Position numbers and translations under genes: made by a program
NCBI GenBank assembly: GCA_017883615.1
Contig: JADGNF010000034.1
Location: 1-64,000, forward strand
DNA length: 64,000 bases
Direction: 5' to 3'
Source of the DNA: Candidatus Bathyarchaeota archaeon
Lineage (GTDB): Archaea; Thermoproteota; Bathyarchaeia; Bathyarchaeales; Bathycorpusculaceae
Shown: piece after piece, positions 42,143 to 51,286 of the stretch
Layout of the letters: every line of letters starts with the position of its first letter
Numbering within the stretch: the first letter of the stretch is position 1
Notes under the pieces: generated by a model
Seen by the model: the letters and a program-made list of their open reading frames with translations, nothing else
Database searches by the model: none
Told to the model about the DNA's origin: nothing

Positions 42143-42763
42143 ATGCCTCGCCACTTTGAGAAAATAGCTTACAAACCCATTCCAGTCCGCGAGCTTCTTA
42201 TAGAGATGAAGAACCTCTCCGAACTCATGATTGACTTGGCTTATTCGGCAGCCTTATTTAACGACAAAGAACTTGCCGAAGATGTTATAGCTCTGGAAGA
42301 ACACATCGACACGCTTGGCTATCTTCTTGGTATAGAAATCATGGTTGCCGCAAGGGGGGACCTTAAGGACGCGCAAGCCCTCATTGGGGTCTCAACGGTT
42401 GCAGGTGCAACAGACAAAATTTCCGATGCTGCAGGAGACATAGCTGCTATAGTGACTCGTGGTATAGGTGTTCACCCAATCGTAAGCTCTATTTTCGAAA
42501 AAGTCGAAGAACGTCTCATGAAAGCTACTGTGAAAGAAGGTTCAGTTATCATCGGCAAGAAAATCGGCAAACTCGACTTAGCCCCAAGGATGGGCGTCGA
42601 CATTATAGCCATCCGCCGCAACAAAGAGTGGATAATTAACCCAAAAGAAACAGATCGAATCGTTGTCGGGGACACTCTCATAACTCGGGGAGCTCCCTTA
42701 GGAATTAAGGAGTTCAAAGATCTAGCGGAAGGAAACACAAGGCAACTGGAGGAACAGTATTGA
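42143..42763 (+). CDS. PhoU-like plus TrkA_C (RCK_C) protein, first of pair
   Basis: The first 125 residues form a PhoU-like helical bundle (LIEMKNLSELMIDLAYSAALFND). The last 80 residues form a TrkA_C/RCK_C ligand-binding domain (VIIGKKIGKLDLAPRMGVDIIAI, VGDTLITRGAPLGI). In other systems RCK_C domains bind c-di-AMP or ions and gate transport. It follows the transporter by 53 bp and overlaps the next gene by 4 bp. Confidence 0.85.
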   Translation: MPRHFEKIAYKPIPVRELLIEMKNLSELMIDLAYSAALFNDKELAEDVIALEEHIDTLGYLLGIEIMVAARGDLKDAQALIGVSTVAGATDKISDAAGDIAAIVTRGIGVHPIVSSIFEKVEERLMKATVKEGSVIIGKKIGKLDLAPRMGVDIIAIRRNKEWIINPKETDRIVVGDTLITRGAPLGIKEFKDLAEGNTRQLEEQY

Positions 42764-43353
42764 CCGAACAAAAGCAATTCGAGGAAATTGTCGCTCGCTT
42801 CGTGGAGCTTAAAGACACTTCGGAACTCATGATGGACCTAGCTTATTCCTCCCTCTTGCTAAACAGCAGAGAACTCGCCGAGGAAGTTGAACGCTTAGAA
42901 GAGTACATGGATAAGTTGCACACGGACTTCGAACTGTTAGCCTTAAACAGCGACTTTAAACCCGAAGAAGCTTCGGGGTTCCTTGGGCTTATCAGGCTTG
43001 GCGTGGCGACCGAAAAAATCGCGGATGCTGCAGCAGAGATGGCTGAGGTAGTGCTCAGAGGAATAGAACCACATCCGATTCTCAAGCTCACCATTAAAGA
43101 GGCAGAAGAAACCGTTACTCAAGCGTGCGTAAGTGCAGACTCACTGCTTGCGGAAAAGACGCTGAAGGAAGCCCGAGTGCATGAGGAAACGGGCATGTGG
43201 ATTTTAGCCATTAAAAGATCTGAGAAAACTCTGCGTCCGAAAGGTGATTCAAAGATCCAGTCCGGCGACATTCTGATAGCGTCCGGGTACGCTGAAGGCG
43301 TACCAGACTTTAAGAAGTTGGCCTCTCCGAAAGAAACCTGCTCCATTGAGTAA
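42760..43353 (+). CDS. PhoU-like plus TrkA_C (RCK_C) protein, second of pair
   Basis: A 197-residue paralogue of the preceding gene with the same order: PhoU-like bundle (VELKDTSELMMDLAYSSLLL) and RCK_C domain (ARVHEETGMWILAIKRSEK, SGDILIASGYAEGV). It starts with TTG inside the preceding stop region. The pair probably forms a hetero-oligomer that regulates the upstream Mg-type transporter; this is inference from operon structure. Confidence 0.85.
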   Translation: MTEQKQFEEIVARFVELKDTSELMMDLAYSSLLLNSRELAEEVERLEEYMDKLHTDFELLALNSDFKPEEASGFLGLIRLGVATEKIADAAAEMAEVVLRGIEPHPILKLTIKEAEETVTQACVSADSLLAEKTLKEARVHEETGMWILAIKRSEKTLRPKGDSKIQSGDILIASGYAEGVPDFKKLASPKETCSIE

Positions 43354-43459
43354 TTTGGCTAATGATTTTGGATACATCAATACTATAAGCTCGAACTATC
43401 TTTAGATTGAGCGAGGAGGGTAAGTTATCCCGCAGCCAGATGAAACAACAAAAGAGGCA

Positions 43460-43792
43460 ATGAGCTACGTTTGTCCGAATCCGTCATGCCGCAGAGTTTT
43501 CGCTAAATCCCTTAAGACAATTAACATAGGGGTTTCAAAAGTAGCCTACGATGCTTGCCCCTTCTGTTTAACTGAAATTCCCAAAGGCTCCGTGCCAACA
43601 CATCTGGTTCCTAACAAGCAAGAAACTGCACAAGAAACAGTTGTTGCAATGCAAAGCGATCTTCCAAATACCCCTCCAGACTGCAAAAAAGAATTCGGTT
43701 TCCTCGGTCGTAGAGCTCCTAAAGAGCCGATACCCGACGACTGCCTTACCTGCAACGTAATCGTTCTATGTATGCGTAAGACTAAGCCTTAA
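43460..43792 (+). CDS. Small cysteine-rich zinc-binding protein
   Basis: Unassigned, 110 residues. An N-terminal zinc ribbon CPNPSCRRVF and CPFCLTEIP is followed by a Gln/Pro-rich linker and a second Cys group (CKKEFGFLGRR, CLTCNVIVLCM). A strong GGAGGG at 43415 lies 9 bases before an in-frame ATC and about 40 bases before the ATG used here, so the real start could be earlier and non-standard. Confidence 0.65.
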   Translation: MSYVCPNPSCRRVFAKSLKTINIGVSKVAYDACPFCLTEIPKGSVPTHLVPNKQETAQETVVAMQSDLPNTPPDCKKEFGFLGRRAPKEPIPDDCLTCNVIVLCMRKTKP

Positions 43793-43992
43793 TTCGTCTA
43801 TAATTTATGGGCCCTGCCGCATTTCCTCTAGACATTCAACGACTTTTAAAAAGCGATTAGAAGACAGGTTTGTTGCTAAGAGCATCTAAGTACTTTTGTA
43901 AAACAACATCGGGTCTACAGCTAATTTACATAGCGACAAGAAGACGTTAAAGAGAAAAACTTTAGAAACGAAAATAAGAAAAAAAGATTTGA

Positions 43993-44352
43993 TTACTGGC
44001 CCTTTTTCTTCTTTTCAGCTGGAGCTGCTGGTTCTTCTGCTGGAGCTGAGGGGGCTTCTTCTTTCTTTTCTTCCATTTCAGTTGTGATTTCTTCGATTGG
44101 CTTTGGTGGGGGTGTCGTTGCCATTGTCCATCCTATCCACGCACCAATCGCTAGAATCGCGATAAATGCTATGGAGACAAGAATCAATACCATGTCTAGC
44201 CTGATGTTATTGCCAGTATCATTTGTGACAGTCCCGATAACTCCGTAAAGCTGGGCTGGGAAGATTGCCAGTAACGCATAGACTAATGCTACGATAACGC
44301 ATACAGCTAGTATTGCTCCACCTATTGCTTGATCTTTGCTCATTAAGGTCAC
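43993..44352 (-). CDS. Two-helix membrane protein with Glu/Ala/Lys-rich tail
   Basis: Unassigned, 119 residues. Two membrane helices (about 10-32 and 53-75) flank a short polar loop; a low-complexity tail (PPPKPIEEITTEMEEKKEE and APAEEPAAPAEKKKKGQ) follows. Located between the zinc protein and the SAH hydrolase with about 200 bp of empty sequence downstream. Confidence 0.65.
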   Translation of the reverse strand: MTLMSKDQAIGGAILAVCVIVALVYALLAIFPAQLYGVIGTVTNDTGNNIRLDMVLILVSIAFIAILAIGAWIGWTMATTPPPKPIEEITTEMEEKKEEAPSAPAEEPAAPAEKKKKGQ

Positions 44353-44423
44353 TCACTTTATAGAATCATGTTTATAGTCTTAGTCCTTTTAAAGTTTACC
44401 GTCGTATTCGACTGCCTGTATGT

Positions 44424-45686
44424 TTATGTGGTTCCCATTTCCCATGTCGAGAGGTACTTTTTCTGCTCCGCGGTTAGCTTGTCGATTTTTACGCCCATAG
44501 ATTTCAACTTTAGCTCGGCGACGCCTTCGTCTATCTCTTTTGGAACAGTGTAAACTTTCGGCTCCATTTTGGCTCCTTTGGCGATGTTTTCGGCGCATAA
44601 TGCTTGGTTCGCAAAAGACATATCCATGACTTCTGAGGGGTGTCCTTCAGCGGCTGCAAGGTTTACAAGTCTGCCTTCTGCGAGCAAGAAGAGTTTTCTA
44701 CCATCTTTAAGCGCATATTCTTCCATGTTTGGTCGCATCGTTCTCTTAGCTTTCGTGAGTGACTCTAGGTCGGGTATGCTGATTTCTACGTTGAAGTGAC
44801 CGCTGTTGCACAAGATGGCGCCATCTTTCATTTTCTGCATGTGTTCTTTGCGGATGACGTTTAGGTCGCCTGTAGCCGTGACGAATATGTCTCCGATTGC
44901 TGCAGCTTCAGACATAGGCATTACGCGTAAGCCGTTCATTGCCGCTTCTAAGGCTCGAGTTGGCTGAACTTCAGTAACTATGACATTTGCGCCCATTCCC
45001 TGCGCTCTCATGGCTATGCCTCTGCTGCACCAGCCGTAGCCTGCAACTACAAAGTTTTTGCCGGCTATGAGGACGGATGTTGCGCGTAGAATGCCGTCCA
45101 TGGTGCTTTGTCCTGTGCCGTAGCGGTTGTCGAATAAGTATTTGGTGTAGGCGTCGTTGACGGCGATAATTGCGTATTTGAGGCTGCCGTCGCATTCCAT
45201 TGCCCGGAGTCGGACTACGCCGGTGGTGGTTTCTTCGGTTCCGCCTTTGACGTTCTTGATTAGTTCGGGGTGTTTGCTGTGGATGGTTCCGATGACGTCT
45301 GCGCCGTCGTCGAGGGTAATTTGTGGCTTGAACTGAAGGACTTTCTCAATGCAATCGTAATATTCTTGGGTGTTTTGTCCACGCCATGCGAAGACGTTTA
45401 TGCCTTCATCCGCTAACGCGGCGGCGACGTCGTCTTGAGTGGAAAGAGGGTTAGATCCGCATAGCGCGACTTTTGCCCCTCCCGCTGCCAGAGCTTCTAC
45501 CAAGACAGCGGTTTCTTTGGTCACATGCAGGCAAGCTGCCAAAGTTAAACCTTTGAACGGTTTTTCTTTGGCAAACCTGTTTTTGATTTCGCATAGAACG
45601 GGCATGTGTGCTGCAGCCCACTCAATATTGAGCTTGCCTTGCGGCGCTAACGATTTATCTTTAACTTGAAAGTTTTCCATAATCAT
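44424..45686 (-). CDS. ahcY: S-adenosylhomocysteine hydrolase
   Basis: A complete SAHase: [16 protein letters not shown], the NAD-binding [29 protein letters not shown] and C-terminal [10 protein letters not shown]. It clears SAH produced by methyltransferases such as the five in this window. The open frame extends to 45788 but family similarity starts at the ATG at 45686 (or 45680), which is preceded by GGGAA. Confidence 0.96.
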   Translation of the reverse strand: MIMENFQVKDKSLAPQGKLNIEWAAAHMPVLCEIKNRFAKEKPFKGLTLAACLHVTKETAVLVEALAAGGAKVALCGSNPLSTQDDVAAALADEGINVFAWRGQNTQEYYDCIEKVLQFKPQITLDDGADVIGTIHSKHPELIKNVKGGTEETTTGVVRLRAMECDGSLKYAIIAVNDAYTKYLFDNRYGTGQSTMDGILRATSVLIAGKNFVVAGYGWCSRGIAMRAQGMGANVIVTEVQPTRALEAAMNGLRVMPMSEAAAIGDIFVTATGDLNVIRKEHMQKMKDGAILCNSGHFNVEISIPDLESLTKAKRTMRPNMEEYALKDGRKLFLLAEGRLVNLAAAEGHPSEVMDMSFANQALCAENIAKGAKMEPKVYTVPKEIDEGVAELKLKSMGVKIDKLTAEQKKYLSTWEMGTT

Positions 45687-45835
45687 TTCCCTTCTTTTTA
45701 AGGGTTGGACAGGATTAATTAAATGTTTCCAGCTAAAAAACCATCTGAAACGGGTTGGTTGGTTTCGTGGTTTGGGTTTCGGAGGCAAATTCTAAATAGG
45801 AAGTTTAGGTTTAACGTGAGAATAGAGGGTTTGAG

Positions 45836-46441
45836 TTGAAGGAACCTTTCATCGAATTTGTAAGAAACCAGTTGGGTCCCAAGACTTTACTAATTACATG
45901 CGGGTTGCCCGCAAGCTACAAAACCGAAACGGCAGAGGTTGTTGCAAAACTTAAGGGATATACGATTTTGCGAAGCGACTTGATCCGCCTGGAAGTTCTC
46001 AAGAACGAAGATGTTTTCGATGTGAAAGTTGCTGGCAACATGAACAAGCGACTTTCAGTCTACGATGAGGTTTTTCGCAGAGCAGACGAGCTCGCAAAGA
46101 AAAGCAAGGATGGCATGATTTTGGACGCCACATTCGTCACCCAGGAACTGAGGCGCAAAGCGGCGGAAATTGCAGCGAAAAACAACTTCACCTTTATCAT
46201 TATGGAGACCCAGTGCCCTCAGGAAGTGTCTCTGGCAAGAATCGCTAGACGCACCAAAGAAAAATACGAATCAAACGCCCTCACCCCCGACGCTTACCTT
46301 GCCAACAAAGCCAAGTTCGAAGCTGTTGACCTACCAAATCTAAAGAAGCTATATCCGAAACTTATCGTTGTGCATTTAACTGTGGATACTTGCCGCGACG
46401 AAACCGACCACTGGTTCGTAGTCGGCGAAGAAAAACGCTGA
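45836..46441 (+). CDS. P-loop kinase of the COG0645 type
   Basis: The 201 residues begin a P-loop (CGLPASYKTETAEVVAKL, about 22-38) whose middle residues differ from the usual GLPGSGKS, followed by RSDLIRLEVL, ILDATFVTQELRRKA and RIARRTKEKYES (lid). In bacteria this kinase is commonly fused to a COG2187 kinase; that domain is encoded separately at 47333. Substrate unknown. It is 18 bp from the PHP gene. Confidence 0.78.
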   Translation: MKEPFIEFVRNQLGPKTLLITCGLPASYKTETAEVVAKLKGYTILRSDLIRLEVLKNEDVFDVKVAGNMNKRLSVYDEVFRRADELAKKSKDGMILDATFVTQELRRKAAEIAAKNNFTFIIMETQCPQEVSLARIARRTKEKYESNALTPDAYLANKAKFEAVDLPNLKKLYPKLIVVHLTVDTCRDETDHWFVVGEEKR

Positions 46442-46459
46442 AGCAGGCGCATTGGCGCA

Positions 46460-47326
46460 ATGATTACGGATCTGCATATCCACTCGAAAAACTCCGACGG
46501 GAAATTCTCCGTTGAAGAAATTGTTCAAGAAGCCAAAACCAGAAACATCGGGTTCTTGGCGATTACGGACCACGATTCCATCGTTTGCCAAACCCACGCG
46601 CGCGAAACAGCAAAGGCGGCAGGAATCCACTATCTATGCGGCGTTGAGTTAAACGTCACCTTCTCTCATCCCCGCTACCGCGAGGGTAAACCCGCTTCTT
46701 TAGACTTTTTGGGTTACCAGTTTGACCCAGAAAACGCCGCGTTACGTAGTAAATTGGATTTGATGGCGAAGTACCGAGAGGAACGCGCCGCAAAAATCCT
46801 CGACAACCTCAACGCCGAATTTGCCAAAGAAGGCATCGAGTTGTTGACTACGGCGGACTTGGCTGAAATTGAAGCATCGGTCGATGGAGTGTTGGGTAGA
46901 CCACACATCGCGGATTATCTGGTGAAAAAGAAAATCGTGGCTTCGCGGCAAGAAGCCTTTGACAAGTATCTCGTGAAATGCGACGTTGCCAAGTATCCAC
47001 TTTTCCTCGAAGATGCTTCCAAGCTGGTCAGGGAAGCGGGCGGGAAACTGGTATTGGCGCATCCTAACGATCCACATGGAACCTCACTCAATGCTTTTAC
47101 CAAGCTGCTGCTCGAGCAGACAGGAATAATTCAGGATTCCATGTTTAGCTTCATCGATGGCGTGGAGTGCTGGCACAGCCGAAATAACCCCGCAACAACC
47201 CAGCACTACACAAATTTCGCGAAAGAACGCGGCTTACTAATGACTGGGGGAAGCGATTGCCACCAGAAACCCATCTTGATGGGGACGGTGCAGATTCCCG
47301 ACTGGGTCGCCAGTCAATTCCGGTAA
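46460..47326 (+). CDS. PHP-domain phosphoesterase
   Basis: The 288 residues contain the PHP metal site pieces: DLHIHSKNSDG, ITDHDSI, GVELNV, RPHIADYLV, VLAHPNDPHG, and GGSDCHQKP near the C-terminus. This matches the YciV/RNase AM-type group of nucleoside-bisphosphate or 5'-3' nucleases. It is 18 bp after the P-loop kinase gene, so likely co-transcribed. Confidence 0.88.
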   Translation: MITDLHIHSKNSDGKFSVEEIVQEAKTRNIGFLAITDHDSIVCQTHARETAKAAGIHYLCGVELNVTFSHPRYREGKPASLDFLGYQFDPENAALRSKLDLMAKYREERAAKILDNLNAEFAKEGIELLTTADLAEIEASVDGVLGRPHIADYLVKKKIVASRQEAFDKYLVKCDVAKYPLFLEDASKLVREAGGKLVLAHPNDPHGTSLNAFTKLLLEQTGIIQDSMFSFIDGVECWHSRNNPATTQHYTNFAKERGLLMTGGSDCHQKPILMGTVQIPDWVASQFR

Positions 47327-47332
47327 GCGCTT

Positions 47333-48343
47333 TTAGAGTTTTCCTGAGTATTTGGCTGCCAGCTTCATGTACGCTTTGGCTTCTTGGGTGGCTTTGGCTT
47401 TTTCTTTGTCGCAAACGTTTGGGTCGCCCAGCTTGAACCCGACAACTTTTCCCCGCACGTACGCGCGGTAGCACTTGTAGAACGGCAAAAGCTTCAGGAG
47501 CTCCGTGTCTTTGGAGTATTGGATGTATTTTTTGACGAAGAACTCCGACAAATCCGCCCTCCCCTTAAAGTCCAAATCCATCGCCAAGAACGCCATGTCC
47601 GCCGCAACGTCGCTGTATCGGAAGCGTTCGTTAAACTCGATGGCGTCGAAAATGTAGATTTTGTCGGCGATGAAGATGTTGCCCGAATGGATGTCTCCGT
47701 GGCAGTCCCGGACCTTGCCCTCAGCGGTTCGCTTGTCAAAAAGCATTTTATTGTTCTTTATGAAGGAACCCACTTTGTCGCTGATTAACCTGAATTCTTC
47801 GGGGGAAATTGTTTTGCCGATGACGTTTCGGGTTTGTTCAAAGTTCTCGTCCCAGTTTGTCTTCACGGTCGCCAACGAGCCAATTTCGTTGATTTGCTTG
47901 TTGGTTTCTGCTTTGGCATGGAATTCGGCGATGATTTTGGCTATTTGGTCAATGAGTTTCGCGTCCACTTTGCCCTCTTCGAGGAGTTTTGTCATGATTT
48001 TGTCTTGGGGCAGCCGCCTCATTTTGAGGGCATATTCTACGGTTTCTCCTTCACCGTTAATTTTGATGTTTCTTCCTTTTTGGTTGATGGCCGCGACTTC
48101 TAGGTACATATCGGGGCATAGACGCCTGTTGAGTTCCATTTCTTTTTCGCAGAAGAAACGCCTTTTTTCAAGGGTTTCGAAGTCGAGGAACCCGAAGTTC
48201 ACGGGTTTCTTAACTTTGTAAACGTATTTTTCAGTGAGGAAAACGAAGGATATGTGGGTTTGTACGAGTTCGATAGGTCCTGGGTTTTCATCGTACGCTT
48301 GTGGCGTCATTAAGGCTTCTATAACTTGTTTTTGTAACTGCAT
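47333..48343 (-). CDS. Aminoglycoside-phosphotransferase-like kinase (COG2187)
   Basis: The 336 residues form a protein-kinase-like fold: TEKYVYKVKKPVNFGF (Lys), the catalytic loop CHGDIHSGNIF (HGDxxxxN), and DAIEFNERFRYSDVAADMAFLAMDLD (metal-binding and activation segment). The COG2187 family is often fused to a P-loop kinase in bacteria. Here the partner gene lies 900 bp away on the other strand. Substrate unknown. Confidence 0.82.
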   Translation of the reverse strand: MQLQKQVIEALMTPQAYDENPGPIELVQTHISFVFLTEKYVYKVKKPVNFGFLDFETLEKRRFFCEKEMELNRRLCPDMYLEVAAINQKGRNIKINGEGETVEYALKMRRLPQDKIMTKLLEEGKVDAKLIDQIAKIIAEFHAKAETNKQINEIGSLATVKTNWDENFEQTRNVIGKTISPEEFRLISDKVGSFIKNNKMLFDKRTAEGKVRDCHGDIHSGNIFIADKIYIFDAIEFNERFRYSDVAADMAFLAMDLDFKGRADLSEFFVKKYIQYSKDTELLKLLPFYKCYRAYVRGKVVGFKLGDPNVCDKEKAKATQEAKAYMKLAAKYSGKL

Positions 48344-48448
48344 AATCCTTCAGCTGCCGTTTGAACAAAACTTCACAGAGCGATATAGGGGTATCTGAAG
48401 CTGAATCTAAACAGGTTTCTTATCGGACATATTCCTAAACTGGAATTA

Positions 48449-48461
48449 ACCGTTAAATAGC
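48449..48461 (+). promoter_or_regulatory. TATA box of the 31-residue gene
   Basis: ACCGTTAAATAGCG about 37-49 bp before the GTG start at 48498, the proper distance for an archaeal promoter with a short leader. Confidence 0.45.
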
Positions 48462-48497
48462 GCTCGGTTAAAGTAAAAGCTGTTAGGGGAGAGATCC

Positions 48498-48593
48498 GTG
48501 GAAAGAAAGGAAACTGCAGAATTGACGAAGCTTATTAGAGAACAAGGGTATTCGCAGAAAATAACCGAAACAATCCTAAACTGGTATAAGTAA
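48498..48593 (+). CDS. Putative 31-residue protein
   Basis: A GTG start is preceded by AGGGGAGA at proper spacing and by a TATA box. The 31 residues are helical and charged (ERKETAELTKLIREQGYSQK) and end ILNWYK. It is 3 bp from the stop of pyrE on the opposite strand. No family known to me; evidence is the complete set of expression signals. Confidence 0.5.
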   Translation: MERKETAELTKLIREQGYSQKITETILNWYK

Positions 48594-48596
48594 ACA

Positions 48597-49217
48597 TTAT
48601 TTTTTGATGTACGCCAAAACCGCGTCTGCCTGCGCTTTCGAAATACTTCCTGAAATGTAAAGCGAATCCACAACTTCAGAGATTTTCGCCAACTCATGTA
48701 CCTGGAAGCCAAGTTTTTCGAGGTTTTCTTTGCCTCCCTGTTCCCTGTTAACAACCACTAGCAAGTGTTTCACGTTTGCTCCCAACTCCTGTAGCGGTTT
48801 TACGCCTTCGATTTTGGATAAGCCTTCACTGACTACGTCGTCGAAGAACAAAATGTTGTCCCCTTTGGCTACGTCGGCACCCGCAATTCTGCCCGTGACT
48901 CCGTAAGCTTTCTCTTCTTTTCGAACGATAATGCATGGCAGATCCAGTTTGCAGCCTATGCTGGGCACAATCAAAGCCCCTTTCAATTCTATAGAAGCCA
49001 ACTTGTTTATGTGGTCTGAAGCTGAGATGATTTTGATTTTTTCTGCAGCGGCGTCCACGATAACGCGGAGTTCTTTAGGTGCAGAGAGCAAACGCGCCAT
49101 GTCAATATAATAGGGGCTTTGGGCGCCTGATTTGATTTTGAAGGTTCCAAATTTTATGCACCCTGATCTGAATAGTGCACCCGCGACTTTGTCTGCCATC
49201 GCATTCATTGGATTCAC
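48597..49217 (-). CDS. pyrE: Orotate phosphoribosyltransferase
   Basis: The 206 residues match OPRTase: an N-terminal FKIKSGAQSPYYIDMARL, KEEKAYGVTGRI and PRPP loop NILFFDDVVSEGLSK (about 118-132). It makes OMP from orotate and PRPP. PyrF or other pyrimidine genes are not adjacent. The start may be at 49217 or at the internal Met residues 4 and 7. Confidence 0.92.
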   Translation of the reverse strand: MNPMNAMADKVAGALFRSGCIKFGTFKIKSGAQSPYYIDMARLLSAPKELRVIVDAAAEKIKIISASDHINKLASIELKGALIVPSIGCKLDLPCIIVRKEEKAYGVTGRIAGADVAKGDNILFFDDVVSEGLSKIEGVKPLQELGANVKHLLVVVNREQGGKENLEKLGFQVHELAKISEVVDSLYISGSISKAQADAVLAYIKK

Positions 49218-49344
49218 AGATTTGAGTGTGCTGGCATAGATTTAACCGTTTACCGACTTTTAGACATACGTGCATGATTGCGGAAAATCTTACTGCGGAA
49301 CCGCTACAGTCAAAAGCTCCAAAACAAATCTAAACTTGAAACAC

Positions 49345-50661
49345 ATGTCTATCACACCAAAGAACGTTTACTGCTTCATTTCGGGCAAAAACTGGAAACT
49401 CTCTCTCGCAGAGTTAACCTCGTATTTCGATGCGCGAGCTTGCTCTTTTGAGGTTTCTGAGTTTTGCCGAAGCTTCTTCATCATCAAAACCCAAACTCCT
49501 CTAGACTGGTCCATAATCGACGAGTTGGGTGGAACCTTAAAAATTGTTGAGGCCACTGCTTTTGTTCCTACCGAACATGTAGTCGACGCTTTTATCAAAG
49601 AAGACAAAGCAGCAAAGCGGCAGCTAAAATTTGATTTTCCGCTCGATGTTGTGGCTGAAGGGATGTCGCGTGCCGACTCTGGCAAGTCCGTTTTCGGGGT
49701 GAGCGTGTACTGGGCAGATCCCGAGTTCCGGCATGCAGCACGATTGGCCCAGCGTTACATTGGCAGCGCAATGAAAGACGAGTTAAAGGAGCAGGACAAG
49801 AAGGCCCGGTTCATGGGATTCCCAAAGGACCGCGACAACCCACAACTCACCGCTGTCGAAGTTATCAAGCAGAACTTAGTTGAAAACCGCGCCGAAGTCG
49901 TCGTCTGCATCGGCAAAACCCAAACCGCTCTGGGCGTAACCGCGGCTGTCCATGACCCGTTTGAATTCCAGAAACGCGACGTCGAAAAACCCGTGCAACG
50001 CAAGATGTTCGCCATCCCGCCCCGCTTATCCAAAATCATGATAAACCTGACCTGGTGCACGCCTGGAAAAACCTTTTTGGATCCGTTTTGCGGCGTAGGT
50101 ACAATTCTTCAGGAAGCGCTACTTTCCAAAGCCACGGTTATTGGGTTAGACATTAACCGTTGGTGTGTGGACGCGGCTAAGCGGAATTTGGATTGGATTG
50201 CCTATGAGTATTCGCTCCAAGATGCCCAGTTCACGGTTGTACAGGGTGACGTTCGGGATATGCCGCCCAAGATTCACAGGGGCATTGACTGCATCGCAAC
50301 CGAACCGGACCTGGGTCCTGCACTGCGTGAATTGCCAACTGTGGAGTATGCACAGGAAATCATTGACCACCTCAACCCCCTATTCGAAGGCTTCTTGAGC
50401 GAGTCATTTCAGGTTTTGCGAGAAGGCGGTCGTTTGGCGGTTGTAACGCCCTACATCAAGGTGCGCTTAGGCAAACCTGTTCGGATGGAAGTTCAAAGGA
50501 TGGCGGAAAACGTCGGGTTCACAACAATAACGCCCTTCTCGGAAACGGCATTTGTGGAATCCGCCGAGGATTTTCCGTTGCGGGACATGACAGCTTTTGT
50601 GGAAGTGGACGAGCGCCACATGGTTGGTCGCGAAATCTCGGTGTTTCAGAAACCGACGTGA
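49345..50661 (+). CDS. Trm-G10/Trm11-like methyltransferase with THUMP-type N-terminus
   Basis: Residues 1-160 form a THUMP-like region, then a SAM-binding Rossmann domain: FLDPFCGVGTILQEALL (motif I) and IGLDINRWCVDAAKRNL. Motif IV reads ATEPDLGPAL in place of the canonical DPPYG of m2G10 enzymes; similar TEP(Y/D)LGP variants occur in archaeal relatives. Family members methylate tRNA guanine N2. The open frame begins at 49270; the family-like start is the ATG at 49345. Confidence 0.82.
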   Translation: MSITPKNVYCFISGKNWKLSLAELTSYFDARACSFEVSEFCRSFFIIKTQTPLDWSIIDELGGTLKIVEATAFVPTEHVVDAFIKEDKAAKRQLKFDFPLDVVAEGMSRADSGKSVFGVSVYWADPEFRHAARLAQRYIGSAMKDELKEQDKKARFMGFPKDRDNPQLTAVEVIKQNLVENRAEVVVCIGKTQTALGVTAAVHDPFEFQKRDVEKPVQRKMFAIPPRLSKIMINLTWCTPGKTFLDPFCGVGTILQEALLSKATVIGLDINRWCVDAAKRNLDWIAYEYSLQDAQFTVVQGDVRDMPPKIHRGIDCIATEPDLGPALRELPTVEYAQEIIDHLNPLFEGFLSESFQVLREGGRLAVVTPYIKVRLGKPVRMEVQRMAENVGFTTITPFSETAFVESAEDFPLRDMTAFVEVDERHMVGREISVFQKPT

Positions 50662-50670
50662 GCGGGAATG

Positions 50671-50720
50671 GCCATATTTGGCGCCTAATAGTGACTAATT
50701 TGCAGAAACCTATAGGGGCG
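50671..50720 (-). repeat. Dispersed intergenic repeat, copy B
   Basis: On the minus strand CGCCCCTATAGG, then CTGCAAATTAGTCAC, then TATTAGGCGCCAAATATG. Shares its last block with 17384-17401 and its general layout with 17256-17315. It lies between the Trm-like gene and dCMP deaminase. Confidence 0.6.
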
Positions 50721-50800
50721 GTGTTAGGATATTGGGGTTTTTCAAGCCAAAAGAACTTGATCTCCTAATTGTCAGAGAAAGGTGTTCAGAGCAAAAAGGG

Positions 50801-51286
50801 TTATTGCCCCTCGTACTTCTCAACTGTATTGTTCATAACTTTTAGGGCAACGCCTGCCTCAGTGAACATGTTGATAGTGTCCTGATCTGCATGGTACCGT
50901 TTCTCGCAGACCACCCGTTTGATGCCTGCGTTGATTATCATCATGGCGCATGTGCGGCACGGCGTCATCTTGCAGTAAAGAGTTCCGCCCTCCAGAGCAA
51001 TGCCAAAGCGGGCCGCTTGGATAATAGCGTTTTGCTCCGCGTGCAAAGTCCGCACGCAATGCTGGCTGATTTTGTCATCTTGGGTTATCACTTTGCGCAT
51101 GTCATGCCCTGCTTCGTCACAGTGGGGCAATCCCGCGGGTGCACCAACATATCCAGTAGTCATGATGCGTTTGTCCTTCACAACAACGCAACCCGCTCTG
51201 CCTCGGTCGCAAGTTGCACGCTTCGAAACGGCTTCGCAAAGATCCAAGAAGTACCTATCCCAATCAGGTCGTCCAATGTCAGCCAA
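50801..51286 (-). CDS. dCMP deaminase family protein
   Basis: Complete zinc deaminase motifs are visible: TLHAEQNAIIQAA (HxE) and CKMTPCRTCAMMII (PCxxC). Length 161 and the N-terminal KRATCDRGRAGCVVV, GAPAGLPHCDEAG support dCMP deaminase over cytidine or guanine deaminase. It provides dUMP for thymidylate synthesis, alongside thymidylate kinase at 60504. Confidence 0.93.
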   Translation of the reverse strand: MADIGRPDWDRYFLDLCEAVSKRATCDRGRAGCVVVKDKRIMTTGYVGAPAGLPHCDEAGHDMRKVITQDDKISQHCVRTLHAEQNAIIQAARFGIALEGGTLYCKMTPCRTCAMMIINAGIKRVVCEKRYHADQDTINMFTEAGVALKVMNNTVEKYEGQ

